Origin: Fusarium oxysporum f. sp. lycopersici 4287
Lineage: Eukaryota > Ascomycota > Sordariomycetes > Hypocreales > Nectriaceae
Assembly: GCF_000149955.1 (NCBI RefSeq)
Contig: NC_030996.1
Coordinates: 1,899,301 to 1,963,300, forward strand
Direction of reading: 5' to 3'
Length of the DNA stretch: 64,000 nucleotides
Shown: one piece after another, positions 1-11,838 of the stretch
Numbering within the stretch: the stretch's first letter is position 1
Layout: each line of letters opens with the position of its first letter
Made by a program: the position numbers and the translations under genes
Notes under the pieces: model-generated
Told to the model about the DNA's origin: nothing
Databases searched by the model: none
Seen by the model: the letters and a program-made list of their open reading frames with translations, nothing else

Positions 1-1080
1 CTTTATTAATTACTTTAAATTATCTTTAAGGGCTTATTTAAAATTAACCTAGTTTATAAAGATATTCTAGGTATCCTAGTCTTATATATTTTCTTTATTC
101 TCGAGGAAGTCTTATATAATTAATTCCTACTAATTCTTTATATCTCCTTAGATTAGTAATAAGGTATATAATACCTTCTTAGTAGGGGTATTTAATTAGT
201 TTAGGAATAAGTAAAAGTATACTTTTATTTAGGTAAGAAATAAAATTATATTAGCTACTTTTCCTATAAATAATTCTAGCTTAGGTAGCTTTAATGCTTC
301 TCTAATATCTCTTCCTATATTAGGGGCCTATATATTTATAGCAGGTTACTTATTAATATAGGCATAAAGAGTATTAATAGTTCTTTACATCTAGTAAATC
401 TTAGCTATAAGTTTAGCCATACTAGGTAGTACTTTAGTATAAGAAGGTGCCAGTCTAGTATTTATATTACTAGATATCTTAATAGTATAATATTACTTAG
501 TTGTTTTAATATAATATATTCTAAATAAGAGCTATTAATATATAATAAATAAGGTTTTAAACAGGGAAACTAATTTATACTAAGTTTATATTTATAGATA
601 GCATAAGGCATTAATACTAAGCAGGTTAGTTATTATATCTCTTAATAATTAAGTAATATATATTAGGCTTATTAATATAAAGAAGTCTTATTAATAGCTA
701 GTAAGCTAAGTTCTATCTAGTGCTAAATAAATATATATATACTAAAAGGGGCTATATAGCTTAGTATGAATTAAATATAATCTAGGAGCTAGATCTTAGG
801 GGATTACTAGTAATCTATAGTAATCTAGTCTTAGAGTATTATAATCTAAGTAATCTAAATAGAAGAGGATTATTACAGGGAGATGTAATCCTGGTGTAAT
901 TAGTAGAAATTATAGGGGCCACGTAATATAGGCGCAGGGGTTATAATAAACCCTATCTCTTTCTTTTATTTTTTTTATCTCCTTTTCTTATTCTTCTCTA
1001 AAGCTCTATCTTAGTTAAAAAAAAACACTAGAGTAAAAATAGCTTAGATAGTTAATACCAACCCTATCCTAACCCTAACC
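1..1080. repeat. AT-rich RIP-degraded repeat block (left)
   Basis: This block is overwhelmingly A and T, full of TTA/TAA and TATA runs, and holds no open frame longer than a few dozen codons. That is the look of a transposon mutated by RIP, the fungal process that turns C into T in duplicated DNA. It ends sharply at about 1080, where base composition returns to normal. Part of it (631-716) matches the block at 18.66-19.49 kb in inverted orientation. The original element type cannot be read any more. Confidence 0.85.
631..716 (+). repeat. Inverted repeat core, left copy
   Basis: These 86 bases match the reverse complement of 19371-19456 with about nine differences by eye, nearly all of them C/T or G/A transitions. 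That is the pattern expected when two copies of one element have been mutated by RIP independently. Similarity fades on both sides. Confidence 0.75.
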
Positions 1081-1083
1081 TAG
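1060..1083 (+). repeat. Degenerate telomere-like CCCTAA tract
   Basis: About three and a half imperfect copies of CCCTAA, the C-strand of the usual filamentous-fungal telomere repeat, lie exactly where AT-rich DNA gives way to normal DNA. The tract is short and imperfect. It may be a trace of a former chromosome end, or coincidence. Confidence 0.4.
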
Positions 1084-1208
1084 CAGCTCGAGCTAAGTCC
1101 ATTTAATTCAAGTCCAAAAATTAAGCAATTACGGGCTAATCGCCTCTTAATAGTACCTAGGTTATGTGCTAAAACTCAAGTTCTCTAATGCCGCAATGTA
1201 TGACATCA

Positions 1209-1259
1209 TCCCCACAATCTTGACCCCGCTCGTGGAGAAACAGCTCTAGTTCGTGGGGA
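1209..1259 (+). promoter_or_regulatory. GTGGGGA/GTGGAGA element cluster, CocE promoter
   Basis: Three copies of GTGGRGA lie 176-226 bases upstream of the hydrolase start: GTGGGGA on the minus strand (1209-1215), GTGGAGAAA (1232) and GTGGGGATC (1253) on the plus strand. The last two start 21 bases apart, the same spacing as at 9536/9557. The same pairing recurs before every gene of the cluster. Confidence 0.6.
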
Positions 1260-1434
1260 TCTTTTTTTTTAGAACTATTAGATAGATCCGGAATATCCGA
1301 TAACCCAAGCACACATGCATGGGTAGGAAAGTATTGTGTATATAATCACATTGAAACTAAGGCTTGATCTTCTGGTCTCACGTAGAGTCACTCCTCACCA
1401 AAACTTCATTATCATATCCCTTCTACAGTTCTCA

Positions 1435-3530
1435 ATGGCCTCACCGACTACCCACCCACCAAGCGCCGGACCCAAGATCCAGGACCTGTTTCCTGAAGCC
1501 ATTATCTCCAAAATCACTCCTGCACCTGAACACCCCTTCTATAACTATGACGGGTTCGAGCCAAGCCATCGAGTCTTGGACGTAGGTCATACCCGATTTC
1601 CTGGCTGCAGGCCATTTGGCGTGCGCACCACCTACGACCGAGATCAAGCCATCGTTGTCCGTGATGGCGCAAGTCTGTATGCCGATATCTTTCGCCCAGA
1701 AACATCCGATACGCAACCGGTCCCGTGTATACTCCCATGGAGTCCGTATGGCAAGACGGGCACTGGGCCACAGAACTACGACTCGATGGCTCCTTATCGC
1801 GCTGGTCTTGCACTCGACCGCACATCCGGCTATGAAAAGTTCGAAGCCCCGGATCCTGCTGAGTGGGCGGAACGCGACTATGCTGTTGTGAACGTCGACG
1901 CCCGCGGCTGTGGGCATAGCGACGGCGTTATTTCCATTTGGGGTAATCAAGAGGCTGAGGATATCTACGATGTCATCGACTGGCTTTCTCGTCAGCCGTG
2001 GTGCAACGGCTCGGTCGTCATGGCAGGCAACTCGTGGTTAGCTATTGCTCAGGTCAACTTTGCCTCGAGATTACAGCATCCAGCTCTCAAAGCTATTGCA
2101 CCTTGGGAGAGCTTTACTGATATCTACCGTCACTTCATCGCCCGAGGCGGTCGGCCACACATTCCGGGCTTCCATAAAATGATAGTCGAGGGATTTGCTG
2201 GCCCTGAAGGTAGGGAGGATATCCCTGCCATGTTGGAGAAGTATCCTTTGTATAACGACTACTGGGAAGCAAAGAGAATACCTGTTGAGAAGATCGATAA
2301 CATCCCCATGTATGTTGTGGCTTCTTATTCAAGCATGCTGCATCCGTATGGATCGTTTCAAACGTTCCGTCAAGCAAAAACGGAGCGTAAATGGCTCAGA
2401 GTTCATCCATACCAGGAATGTAAGTTACACTGACAGGTCGCTTGGTTGATCGCCATTCTTGGCAATCTCATCATATATTGCGTCCGAGTCTGAGCAGTAT
2501 AAAACCCATCACGAAGTACTTGGCTAACTACATTGAACATCAGGGTACGACATCTACCGCCCATCTATCTCGGACGAGCTTCAGCGATATTTCGACGCTT
2601 ACTGCAAGCCCGAATCTACTACTGGTCCTGAAGATTGGGAGACTTCGACACCACGAGTAAGGCTTTCCCTTATCGGCTTCGAGGCAGACGGAAGCCCCGC
2701 AAGAACTGTCATTGAGAGACCTGAGCAAAGCTATCCTCTTGAGAGACAAAACCTGCGAACTCTATACCTCAATGCTGAAACGGGAGAGCTCGCCCACGAC
2801 AAGTCAATTCAAGAGACAGTCAAGTCTTATGAGGGGAGGAGTTTGCATGATCAGCTGGTAAGTCATCTTCGGTACGATTCCTCAAGTACTGCTCCGTCAA
2901 CAGTTCTATCGCACTCTTTCTACGCCTGTTGCATCTTGTGAAAGCTACCCAGTTTGACTAACAGGATTTCAGACTTTTGCAACAACGTTCAATACTCCTA
3001 CAGAGCTAGCCGGTTACCCCAAGGCTGTACTGTACATGTCTTGTCCAGATCACGATGACTTCGACGTCGTTGTGCAGATCCGGAAGATCGATAATAAAGG
3101 CAGGCAATTATCTCATCTCAATTATCCATGCCCAGTTCCGATTGACCAGGTTCCCGATGTAAACACAGTCAAGACCTTGGGTCCACAGGGTTTTCTTCGT
3201 GCTTCCCATCACGTATCACTAGATGGTGTCGGAGGACCTGTTCCTTCCAACGATCTCTCCAGATACACAGATCCATTGTACAGCCATCGTGTTCGAGAAC
3301 CCATCACTCCAGACACTGTCACCCGTCTGGAGATTCCTATCTGGCCCATTGGTATGACCTTCGAAGCAGGAGAAGGAATTGTGTTGAATGTGTCGGGCCA
3401 TGACATGTGCTTGCCTGAGACAGAGATGTGTCGATTAGCAGAACCAGAGGATGAGAACGTTGGAAGGCATTGTGTCTACACGGGTGGGAAATACGATAGT
3501 CACTTGATCATTCCTGTCATCAAGGGTTGA
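1435..3530 (+). CDS. CocE/NonD-family serine hydrolase (X-Pro dipeptidyl-peptidase S15-like)
   Basis: Three exons fit in frame (1435-2419, 2544-2857, 2973-3530), giving 618 residues; both introns have GTAAGT donors. The N-terminal alpha/beta-hydrolase domain has a GNSWLA nucleophile elbow with Ser200, preceded by the VDARGCGHSDG segment typical of the CocE family. The last exon encodes the beta-rich jelly-roll C-terminal domain of this family. No signal peptide follows ATG 1435; an earlier in-frame start at 1336 would add a weak extension. The family hydrolyses esters, amides or X-Pro peptides, and the substrate cannot be read here. It is the first gene inside the left AT block and carries the GTGGRGA promoter elements shared with its neighbours, suggesting a degradative step in the local pathway. 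Confidence 0.88.
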
Positions 3531-3773
3531 GGTAACCGAGTAGGTAGTCTCGGATTCAATTCAATTTTTTTGACACGACATTGGGCTAGTGACTTGGCGG
3601 TGGCGTTGTAAACATACGTATCCTTTGAGGCGTTGATAAAGATGGATTGGGGCGTCGAAGATAGAACAGAACCTCATCGACACCTGATATAGCTGTCTGT
3701 CTTCTCTTTGCGGAGTATAAATATGATGATCTTTTTTTAACCACGTTTGCATTTCGCCTGTCGGGGTATTTAC

Positions 3774-6469
3774 TCAATCTTCCAAGGGCTCCAAGGTTTC
3801 CAGCTGTGACAAGATTGTCTCCATCTCAACAGCTACCCCCCACTGGATAGCAAGTCCATGCATCATGGTTTGTATCTTTTTCATTTCGAAAGGCAGATTG
3901 CGCGCGGGTCCTAAAGCGTAGTTTGTCTTTCTCCAATTGGACGAAAGAAAGCTCTGCGTCTTTTTCCAAGAAACATCCTGTTCGGGGCTTCCTGAAGCTT
4001 CCCTAATGTTTGGCCGATCAATCAGTGTAGACTCCCAGTGTACTACAGCAGGAACAGAGACTGATGTTATACTGCTTAGACGGAAAAGTGAATAAATGGT
4101 GGAAGCAGCGAAGATAGGGATCGGCATCCAGAAGGTGTTGGTGCGATTGAAGGGAAGCTGATTGACGGTATCCTGAATAGCAACAGCATGTAGAAAGGCG
4201 CATTTGGCATCAGTAGATCCTCTGATCCACTGCATCGAGTCTTTTAGATCTGAACCGCTGTTCTTTGTTTTGAAAATATGTTGATCGATTTGGAGATGTC
4301 GACAGATTTGATCAAAAAGTTTTATTGAGTTGCAGAGTAGATCAAGACAGACGAAGTGCCAGCGAATCACCAACTCTAGACGTTCAGTATCATCGAAGGG
4401 CCAGGTATCATTCAAAAGCTGGAAAACCCGGACCAGAGCCTGCTTCACTTCGGGTAACGTTGGAATTTTGACAATAGACTTCGAAGATTGCATCTCGCGG
4501 TTCTCTCGGACCAGAGCATGCAGGCATTCTAACACGACACGCACATCGAGTGGTGCGTTTAAGCTGCGCAAGTATGGGCTAACCTCGTTCTCAGGATGGA
4601 TAGTGGCGAAGAGCTCATGGTAGATATCACTGAAAGAGGATGTGGGACCTTGGGACTGCTCTTGGTCCAACGCCAGGCGCCACTCTTGAGTATCTCGAGC
4701 TTCAAAGGCCTTCGAGCATGCTGAGAGTCTGAGGCTGTTTGTTGCGTGTAGAGTTGCGGCTCCTGGTTGACCTGAAAGGTAGCTAAGGTGGCCGTCGAGA
4801 ATGTAGTGACCAATGAGCGCTCGATGATAGACTTCTTCTGCAGCCCATTCCTTCCAAGCACGCTCGTCGCTGACTTCTCCGGCAGAGAGGGCAGGTTGTT
4901 GCGATGATGAGGGTCTATATAGATTGTTCTGGTTTGCCCAGTTGAACCCCAGACTATGAAAGACCTGGCTAGTAAGTTTGAGATCTGTGTTCTGCAAGAG
5001 TCAGCAAGTCACCATATGACATGAGTGAATCTGATGGTGTACCTCAGACATCACGGCATAGCATTGGCCAAGAAGTGCGGTCAACACAAGCTGGACACCT
5101 CTATGCGAATCGTAGGGACCTTGGTGGCGTAGTAGCGCCGTCCACTGCAAAGCCCACGTCAGCAAACGGATGGTAGGCTGTCAAACTACTGGGTACATAC
5201 AGCGGTGGCCACGGCGGTGTGTGCCAGTCTCCATAATACCTCTCCCTTGTGAAGTTATTTTGTCAATACTCTTGACCAATATGCGATGTAGCTGTATGAA
5301 CTAACCTCGGAAACTGCATCGTCTGTGCCAATAAACAATGAACCCAGTGCGATTGCATTTAGTATTAGACTCGGCGAGCAATCACGAAAGACGAATGTTG
5401 GCCTATGGAGAATAGGAAAGTAGATGTTGAAGTGGGAGAAGTATGCCTGAAGACAGCTATCGAGAAATGCTGGGTTCAGTTCTGGTAGAGACTTTGCGGC
5501 CGAGGTGACGTTTTGTGACTATTGCACCTTTAGCCCCACCGATCTGGTATGTAGTCCACGACAGGACACCTGCAGTACATACAAGGCTTGTTATCATGTC
5601 ACTGAGGCTTTGAATTGCATCTCGGGAGCCATTGACGGGCGATAGTTGCTCAGGATCCTGGGTCTGGCCGACATCTACTGACTGGACGTCATAGGAAATG
5701 TTGGGCTGTGGTGCCGTTTGTTGGCGTAGTTGAGCTGCTGGCATGCTGCCTGGTGGTAAGGTTAAGGAGCCCCAGTCGAATGTGACGATGCTGTGTAAGA
5801 GGGCTTCCGCATCGGGCCATTCCAGATGTACATTGAGCTCTGAGCTGGACAAGGCAGGATCGACAAACATAGAGTCCGTGTTTATACCTGGCACTGGCTC
5901 GTAGCTGATACTCTGGTTCTGTTCGGTGACGCTTCGGATGCTTGCATAGTCCGACATGCTAGGAGATAAGGGCCAGACATCTTGCGGTTCTTGCTGTTGC
6001 TGTTGGTCATTCTCTTGCCGTTGCCCTTGTTGTTGCTGTCGGTGTTGCTGTTGCTCGACTTGAGTATGGGTTCGTTGGTGCCTCGTCACCGAATCAGGCC
6101 TGCTGAACTGGCGTCCACAGATTCGGCAAGCAAATGGTTTTGCGCCAGTGTCTACATCGGAACCAGGACCAGTCAGTCAATACATTTTAGTAAGGCTGCC
6201 TCATGTACGACTGATGATAGACAAGGGGTGACAGACGGGGAGGGTACTTACGGGTTCGTTCGTGCCTCTACTCATCTTAATAACCCATTACATTACTTCC
6301 GGGATGGAGAGTCCAAACATGGATCAATGGCTCAAGATCCAGATAGATGGTAAGCGATACTCACCTGCAAATGTTCTGCTTTGGAATATGTCTTGTTACA
6401 GGTGGCACATTTGAGAGCCGATCGCTGATCGCGGGCTCGTACGTCATGTCTCGCCATACCAGCCTCCAT
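3774..6469 (-). CDS. C2H2 zinc-finger transcription factor with fungal-specific TF domain
   Basis: Seven exons join in phase on the minus strand: 6469-6365, 6267-6252 (16 bases), 6151-5583, 5518 to about 5316, two short exons, and 4991-3774. The N terminus carries two classical C2H2 fingers: CATCNKTYSKAEHLQRHERTH is split by the first intron, and CRICGRQFSRPDSVTRHQRTH follows a TGAKPF-type linker. A Gln-rich tract comes next, then the long helical region of the fungal-specific TF domain. Helix residues at -1/3/6 are K/H/R in finger 1 and R/S/R in finger 2, which the general recognition code reads as GTG-GRG. That sequence is clustered 84-168 bases upstream of its own start and before its neighbours, so it is the natural candidate for local, self-regulating activator of the cluster. 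A CreA-like repressor could use the same sites. Confidence 0.88.
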
Positions 6470-6552
6470 GTTCATAGAACCGCGCAGTACGACCGCAGTT
6501 CGGTACTCGGTAGCTTACAGCTGATGCTGCGGTGATGGGGAGAGCAGGATGC

Positions 6553-6637
6553 GTGGAGAAGGGGAGGGGATCCGAAACGTCTCCTGGGGGCGAAGAATGT
6601 GGAGTTGCGTGGAGAGAGTCAATGGTTGGTGGGGAAG
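6553..6637 (+). promoter_or_regulatory. GTGGRGA elements upstream of the C2H2 regulator
   Basis: GTGGAGAAG at 6553, GTGGAGAGA near 6608 and GTGGGGAAG at 6629 lie in the 170 bases upstream of the regulator's ATG (6469, minus strand). The match to the sequence predicted for its own fingers suggests autoregulation. Confidence 0.55.
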
Positions 6638-6952
6638 CGAGATTGAGCGGGTTGGGCTGGACCGCACTCCATATGAGTAATGTAACCAGTGACTAATCAG
6701 AAGACGGCATTCTCCGATCTGAGCCATGCACGCACTGAATCTGTAGAATAATAATTGTGCAAAATACAGTGATTAAACCATGCGAAAAATCTCTAACTAA
6801 TCGGTTATTTGCCACATATCTACAAGTACATTCACGTCCAAGTATGAATACTCCTCATGCGATTGTCGCTTGTGTATATCGTCCCTTCCAGGAAGACAAA
6901 CTCGCCGTGCTTGCACATAATGCAAATCAATGCAGGGCAGTAATCTTTTCCC

Positions 6953-7418
6953 TCAGTTACCTTCAATAACCTTCGGGACATTCTCTACAAGATGCTGCAC
7001 TATGGCGTCCGGACCATACTTGACTTGCAATCCCTCGGGAATTCCATACAACTTGATGTCGGGCACTACAGAACGAGCAATCTGGTGTATCCTAGCGCTT
7101 TCTTCCGCAGTCCACATTGAAGCAGAAAACTTTTCCAAATTAGCGATCTCAACCACCAGCCAAAGTCGATAGTAAGCTACGCACCAGTATGTTGGGCTGT
7201 TGCTCCTTAACCGCGTCTTCCACCTCATCGATGGCTATGTCTGTCAGTTGGGGGAGCTCATGGGTTTACTCTGGACGAGGAGGCGTACAGGAGCAATTAG
7301 CAACGTGCTGAATATCATATCGATCTTTCAATGTCTCGGCGACGCGGCCTATGAGCTTCTTTGCCCTCTCGGGAGCTGTGTTGACAGTAACCAACCGCCA
7401 GGGACCTCGGGACGTCAT
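6953..7418 (-). CDS. Small conserved-looking protein of unknown function, 118 residues
   Basis: Three short exons join in phase (7418-7289, 7234-7185, 7129-6953); the introns have GTACGC and GTGCGT donors with TAG and AAG acceptors. The product begins MTSRGPWRLVTVNTAPERAK and ends HLVENVPKVIEGN. It alternates beta-strand and helix (LVTVNT, then helices, then ANCSS, NILF, DIKLYG), a small alpha/beta fold with no signal peptide or membrane segment. I do not recognise the family. GTGGRGA elements lie about 220 bases upstream, so it appears to belong to the cluster regulon. The gene is easily missed because no single exon is long. The joined frame stays open through three exons with plausible splice sites, which is the main support. 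Confidence 0.65.
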
Positions 7419-7634
7419 GTTTGAACGGGCTTGCAATAGATGAAAATTTGTTAGAAAGAGATGACAACCAGTCGTGAAAGGCCTTGAGTAGCAACGGTGT
7501 TTTTATTATCGAGGGACGCAAAAAGAACGCAAGAACATGTTTCGGTTGAACTGATAATTGTTATGGACTTCTTTCCAACAGTAATTTGAGTAGTCCCACA
7601 TTTACCGGGCAATCATGTCTCTCCTCTGTACGGG

Positions 7635-7657
7635 CTCTCCACAGAATCGTGGGGAAG
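7635..7657. promoter_or_regulatory. Inverted GTGGAGA / GTGGGGA pair
   Basis: GTGGAGAG on the minus strand (7642-7635) and GTGGGGAAG on the plus strand (7649-7657) lie 217-239 bases upstream of the 118-residue protein's start at 7418. The rest of 7419-7946 shows no gene. Confidence 0.5.
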
Positions 7658-7946
7658 ATTGGATGTTTAGGCGAGCGGGACGATTCATCACCGCAAAATA
7701 TCATCACTGGCTTGAGGATCTAGCGTATGTGGCGGAGAACACGTGGTAATTGTGACTTTGTGTTAGTTGAAGAACCCACACTCATTAGATCGAGTCATAT
7801 TGGACGTCCCACAACAAGCACGATTACACCTGTTACCTTAATTCTATGCAAGAAGCTTGTATGTTCGTTGCTATGGTCTCCATTGAGTTTGCACGTTGGT
7901 CATTCACACGAGTCTGGGATAGCTCTAGGATACAGCAATACAATGC

Positions 7947-9272
7947 CTATTTCTCCTGGAAACCGTTCTGTCTTGCCACATCGCTTGTACTTTCCCTGTC
8001 TACCCACACGAAGCGTTGCTCCTCACCGGGAATCAACGGAATCAATGCTTTTCCGTAATCACCGCCATTTGGTGTTCGAAGAAGTGTGTGGATGTGGAAT
8101 CTCGCCGGCTCGCTATTATTGAGAAAAACTCCAGAATGATGATCAAATTCGACAATGATAACAGGAGATTGAAGCCTATAATAAAAGGCATCGGTATCAG
8201 TAAACCCGCCAATCCAGCAGAAATACGTCTCGTCATAGTGTTTTCGTATATGGGAGAGTCGAGCCTGTCTGGGAATAGTGGGTAGATATAGCAAAAATTC
8301 TTCCAGAATAGCTTCAACCAGACGGGTTTGTTCCTCGTTCATAGATGATATCGTGATCCCTTCGTAGGGGACCACTCGATTATCTCTATATGCTCCACAC
8401 AGATGCCGTTGGTCATCACGATTCCAACGCCCTATTGGCATAGACGGGTCCTGTAGAAGCTCATAAACTTGGGCTTTGCTCTGCTGCACTGCTGATAGCG
8501 ACTGCATCAGTTTCAACCCAAGTCTATCCTCTCGCTGTAGAATAGTCGTGCCTGCGAACGGACCTGCGTCGATCTCATTGGGCTCGGCTCCAGTAAACCA
8601 GGGCGATATAATAAGTTGCGATTGATATAGGAAAATGTTGAGACAAAGGTGGTGACCATAGAAGCTAAAGCCCCATGGTTTAGTCTCGGAAGGGAACCCA
8701 AAGATGGCAAAGTTGTAGGAGAACTCGTTGCAAACTCGTTCAGCGTTAACCAAATCCCCGAGAAATCCGTTTAGTCGCATAGCTGATCTAGCTTTATCGA
8801 ATCCCTCCGGTGAAAGGGTGAGCCGCAGGACCTCGAGGACCTTGTTTCTCAATTGAGGGCTGATTTCGTCTAATCTCAATCCCTTATCACTCAAGAGGAA
8901 CTCAGGATTCGACCATGTTCGCCATTGCGGGTCATCGATGTGATAAAGTGTCTTTGCCTTTTGCGTCTCGTCCAAGGCATTGAGCACTTCTCTTCCTGCC
9001 GCGCTGATATCGGCCATGGGAACTTGATTATCCTCCAAGCCAAATAGGTCTTGTTTTACAACCCCATCACTTGTCACACCTTTGAAAGGCTCCTTGTAAA
9101 GATCTGTCCAGTGCTCGTATAATGCGTACAGCCATGGCGGGTTTTCGTGCTTCTTGAAATCGGCAGCGTATGTGTGCGCATCTTGTTGCTGCATCGCTAC
9201 GAATCGCGGTGTCGACAAGTTAGGCAAATACTGGCGGAACAATCCTTGGCTGGCTGCGGTATTGGCCTCCAT
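7947..9272 (-). CDS. DUF3500-family protein
   Basis: A single uninterrupted exon of 441 codons is read from ATG 9272. The frame is open further upstream but gains only low-quality sequence, so the internal Met is preferred. Hallmarks of DUF3500 are visible: a GFSFYGHHL segment, SPWFTGAEPNE, IVEFDHHSGVFL, and near the C terminus HIHTLLRTPNGGDYG. The conserved His and Asp/Glu residues suggest a metal-dependent enzyme, but I know of no assigned reaction. No signal peptide is seen. It sits tail-to-head between the 118-residue gene and the flavin monooxygenase, with a GTGGAGAAA/GTGGGGATA pair 264-293 bases upstream. Catabolic context makes a role in breakdown of an aromatic or related compound reasonable, but this is inference. 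Confidence 0.85.
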   Translation of the reverse strand: MEANTAASQGLFRQYLPNLSTPRFVAMQQQDAHTYAADFKKHENPPWLYALYEHWTDLYKEPFKGVTSDGVVKQDLFGLEDNQVPMADISAAGREVLNALDETQKAKTLYHIDDPQWRTWSNPEFLLSDKGLRLDEISPQLRNKVLEVLRLTLSPEGFDKARSAMRLNGFLGDLVNAERVCNEFSYNFAIFGFPSETKPWGFSFYGHHLCLNIFLYQSQLIISPWFTGAEPNEIDAGPFAGTTILQREDRLGLKLMQSLSAVQQSKAQVYELLQDPSMPIGRWNRDDQRHLCGAYRDNRVVPYEGITISSMNEEQTRLVEAILEEFLLYLPTIPRQARLSHIRKHYDETYFCWIGGFTDTDAFYYRLQSPVIIVEFDHHSGVFLNNSEPARFHIHTLLRTPNGGDYGKALIPLIPGEEQRFVWVDRESTSDVARQNGFQEK

Positions 9273-9535
9273 GACGATGTAGTATGGAAGAGGTGATCTT
9301 GCTTGCTGTGCAATAGCTAGGTTGGAGTAATTGTGAAAATGATAACAAGTATCACACGTCGTCTTAACTAGTGATGATCGGGCCTCGTTAACAATGATAA
9401 GACATCTGACGTTTAGATTCCAACGTTCTTCATGACAGACAAAAGCGTAGGAGTTTGTACCATCCCGCTTCCTTTGACTTGCAACTCCGCAATGGCCTGA
9501 TTGTTCTTCCCCGCCACACACCACTTCTTGTGGCT

Positions 9536-9565
9536 GTGGAGAAAGACGAATTTGCTGTGGGGATA
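9536..9565 (+). promoter_or_regulatory. GTGGAGA-GTGGGGA pair, DUF3500 promoter
   Basis: GTGGAGAAA starts at 9536 and GTGGGGATA at 9557, the same order and the same 21-base spacing as at 1232/1253 in the CocE promoter. The rest of 9273-9933 shows no gene. Confidence 0.6.
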
Positions 9566-9933
9566 GAACACTTAGCCCTTGTCATGAATACGGGATGTAT
9601 GATCGGCAACGAACAACAAAGTTACGCTGCAATTCTATGTACCACAACAAACCCAGTACGGACTGGTCCATGCCCCGATGGAACACGACCGTCACAGATC
9701 TACCTTCTGGGCATGGATTCACAAAACAGAGTGTGTAAGTAAGTATAGCAAGATACAAAGTAGGAGTACGGTCGATTAACACCATTTTACAACAAGGCAA
9801 TTAGCTTATTGACATTCCAGTTCTCGTAGGCTTTGTTGGCTACGATACTGGTACTTGAGAAACATGTGGGACACAGGTATATGACCTCTCGTAGCAATTC
9901 CATCGCATTTACTATGCGCATATAGCCATCTTA

Positions 9934-11838
9934 TTACGCGCCTAGGAAATTGCTAATTTGCCGACACAACTCCTTTGCTTCAATCTCCGTGCTGAAAGAG
10001 CCAAATATGTGTTGATCTGGTCGGATCAATAAAGCACGCCCTTGAGATAAACCAGACTCGCTCGACCAATCCAGTTTTTCAGATCCTGTCACCACATCAA
10101 AATCCTTACCAAGTCTGAGGGTATTGACCTCAAGGTTGCTGTAATTCTTGATAATGGAGGAAATGGCTTCGTTTAACGTGTTGTCGTTTGCCGGCAACAG
10201 AACCGTCCACGCATCAGGAGCACAAAGATCCAGGGTGCTGTACTGTCTTGCTTTGATCTCATCGGCGCTGAACTCTTTGACGTATTCAAGATTGACTGGC
10301 TTCAACTGCGGCACCGAGGCTGGTAGCGAGCCTTGTAACCACGCATGTGGTAACCTTGCTCCTCGACGAAAGGTAGGCTTGAAGTGCGACGCATGACCAG
10401 GAGTTTGAGTATCGCCGTAGACATAACCGATATGTAAGTTGAGGTTATCGAAATGCTCTCGCTGGTCCTCTACCCCGGCATCAACGTCCTTCATCTTCTC
10501 CGGATCGTTGATGGTTTTGAGCAGATTCTTTCGACCCTCGTTGATATCAGATATGCCTGCCGTACCTAGGGCTTTCAATAGACTAAAGATCTTTTGTCCA
10601 TTCTTGACACTCTGCCGTGAGTTCACCTCAGCAACGTGTCTGCGCTCCTCGGTATAGGAGTCGAGAATACTAGCATTGGCAACCGCATGGTGGGCGTGAG
10701 CAATTTTGAAGGCAAGGTTATGGACATCTGCGAGGCCCGAGTTGAGCCCCAGACCGCCTGTGGGTGGAAACGAGTGAGCAGCATCTCCCGCAAGGAATAC
10801 GTTTCCTTGACGGTATGACTTTGCAACTTTTCGGCTAAGAATCCAAGGGCGATAACTCAATACTTTAGAAGTCACATCTTTACCAATCGCTCCCTTGAGT
10901 ACCTGTCGACAGAGATCCTCATTCCACGATTCAACCGGGTACTTATCGGAATCGAAATTCGTAATAAGGACGGCGTTTCCTGAAAGATCATATGCAATAA
11001 TGAAACCAGATGCCATAGGGTCGAATAACCAGTGAAGCATACCCACACGGTCACCCACCACCTTCCGAAGGTTGGCACTGAAATGAATAGTCATCATAGT
11101 CTCATCTAAGAACAAAGGATGTTAGCCATGGCAGCAGAGCATCGAAAAAGTGAAATAGAACCTACATGAATCTTCGCCATCGCTCTCAATGCCCACGTAG
11201 TCGCGAACTTTGCTTTTCGCCCCATCGCAGGCTATCACGTATTTAGATCTGACTTTGTAGAGTTGTCCTGTCGCGCGTTCCTCGACCACAGTCGTGACCG
11301 AGTCTGTGGTTTGCGTCAAAGAGACAAACGACACCCCTTTTCGGATATCAACAAAATCCTCATCTGAGAGTTTCTCAGCAAGATACTCTTCGAAGTCTGG
11401 CTGAGGAATATTGTGGATCATTTCAGGCGTGAAGTCAAGAACTCCCATATCCATGCGCTCATATGGAAGCTGTCCCAGGGCCTGACCAGACAAAGTTGTG
11501 AGGAAATTGACCCAATATGCATCGTCTCTTTGAGTGCCTAGACGCCTAATGTGATCAATATCTAGACCAAACTGGCGGCATATCTCGAGTGACCTTGGGC
11601 ATAGGGCATGAGCCTTGGGAGCTCCGAGCCTCTCTGGGTAACGTTCGATAACCAGAACCTTTACACCCAGCTGTGATAAGAGGTAGGCTTGTAGTAGGCC
11701 GCTCGGACCCCCTCCAACCACAAGAACAGGCACTTCGACTGCTTCATCGTGGTCGTTGGTGTCATGCCCATTGGTTTTGCCGGCCACAGGGGTAAAGACC
11801 TTGTTATCAGCATAACGGTTGAAGATTGCGATACCCAT
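9934..11838 (-). CDS. FAD-dependent aromatic monooxygenase (PheA/TfdB type)
   Basis: Two exons (11838-11166 and 11105-9934) join through a 60-base intron with a GCTAAC branch point, giving 614 residues. The dinucleotide fold VLVVGGGPSGLLQAYLLSQ starts near residue 38 and ends in an acidic ERY. The second FAD motif, GDAAHSFPPTGGLGLNSG, is in exon 2. A C-terminal thioredoxin-like region follows, as in phenol 2-monooxygenase and related hydroxylases that add oxygen to a phenolic ring using NADPH. It is divergent from the FAH-family gene and shares its promoter, a typical arrangement for consecutive steps. The ring-opening dioxygenase expected between hydroxylation and FAH-type cleavage is not visible in the window. 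Confidence 0.9.

Noticed and set aside
5982..6353. Leu-rich plus-strand open frame of 123 codons
   Set aside because: It is the antisense of the Gln-rich tract and zinc-finger exons of the C2H2 regulator; the CAG/CTG composition creates it.
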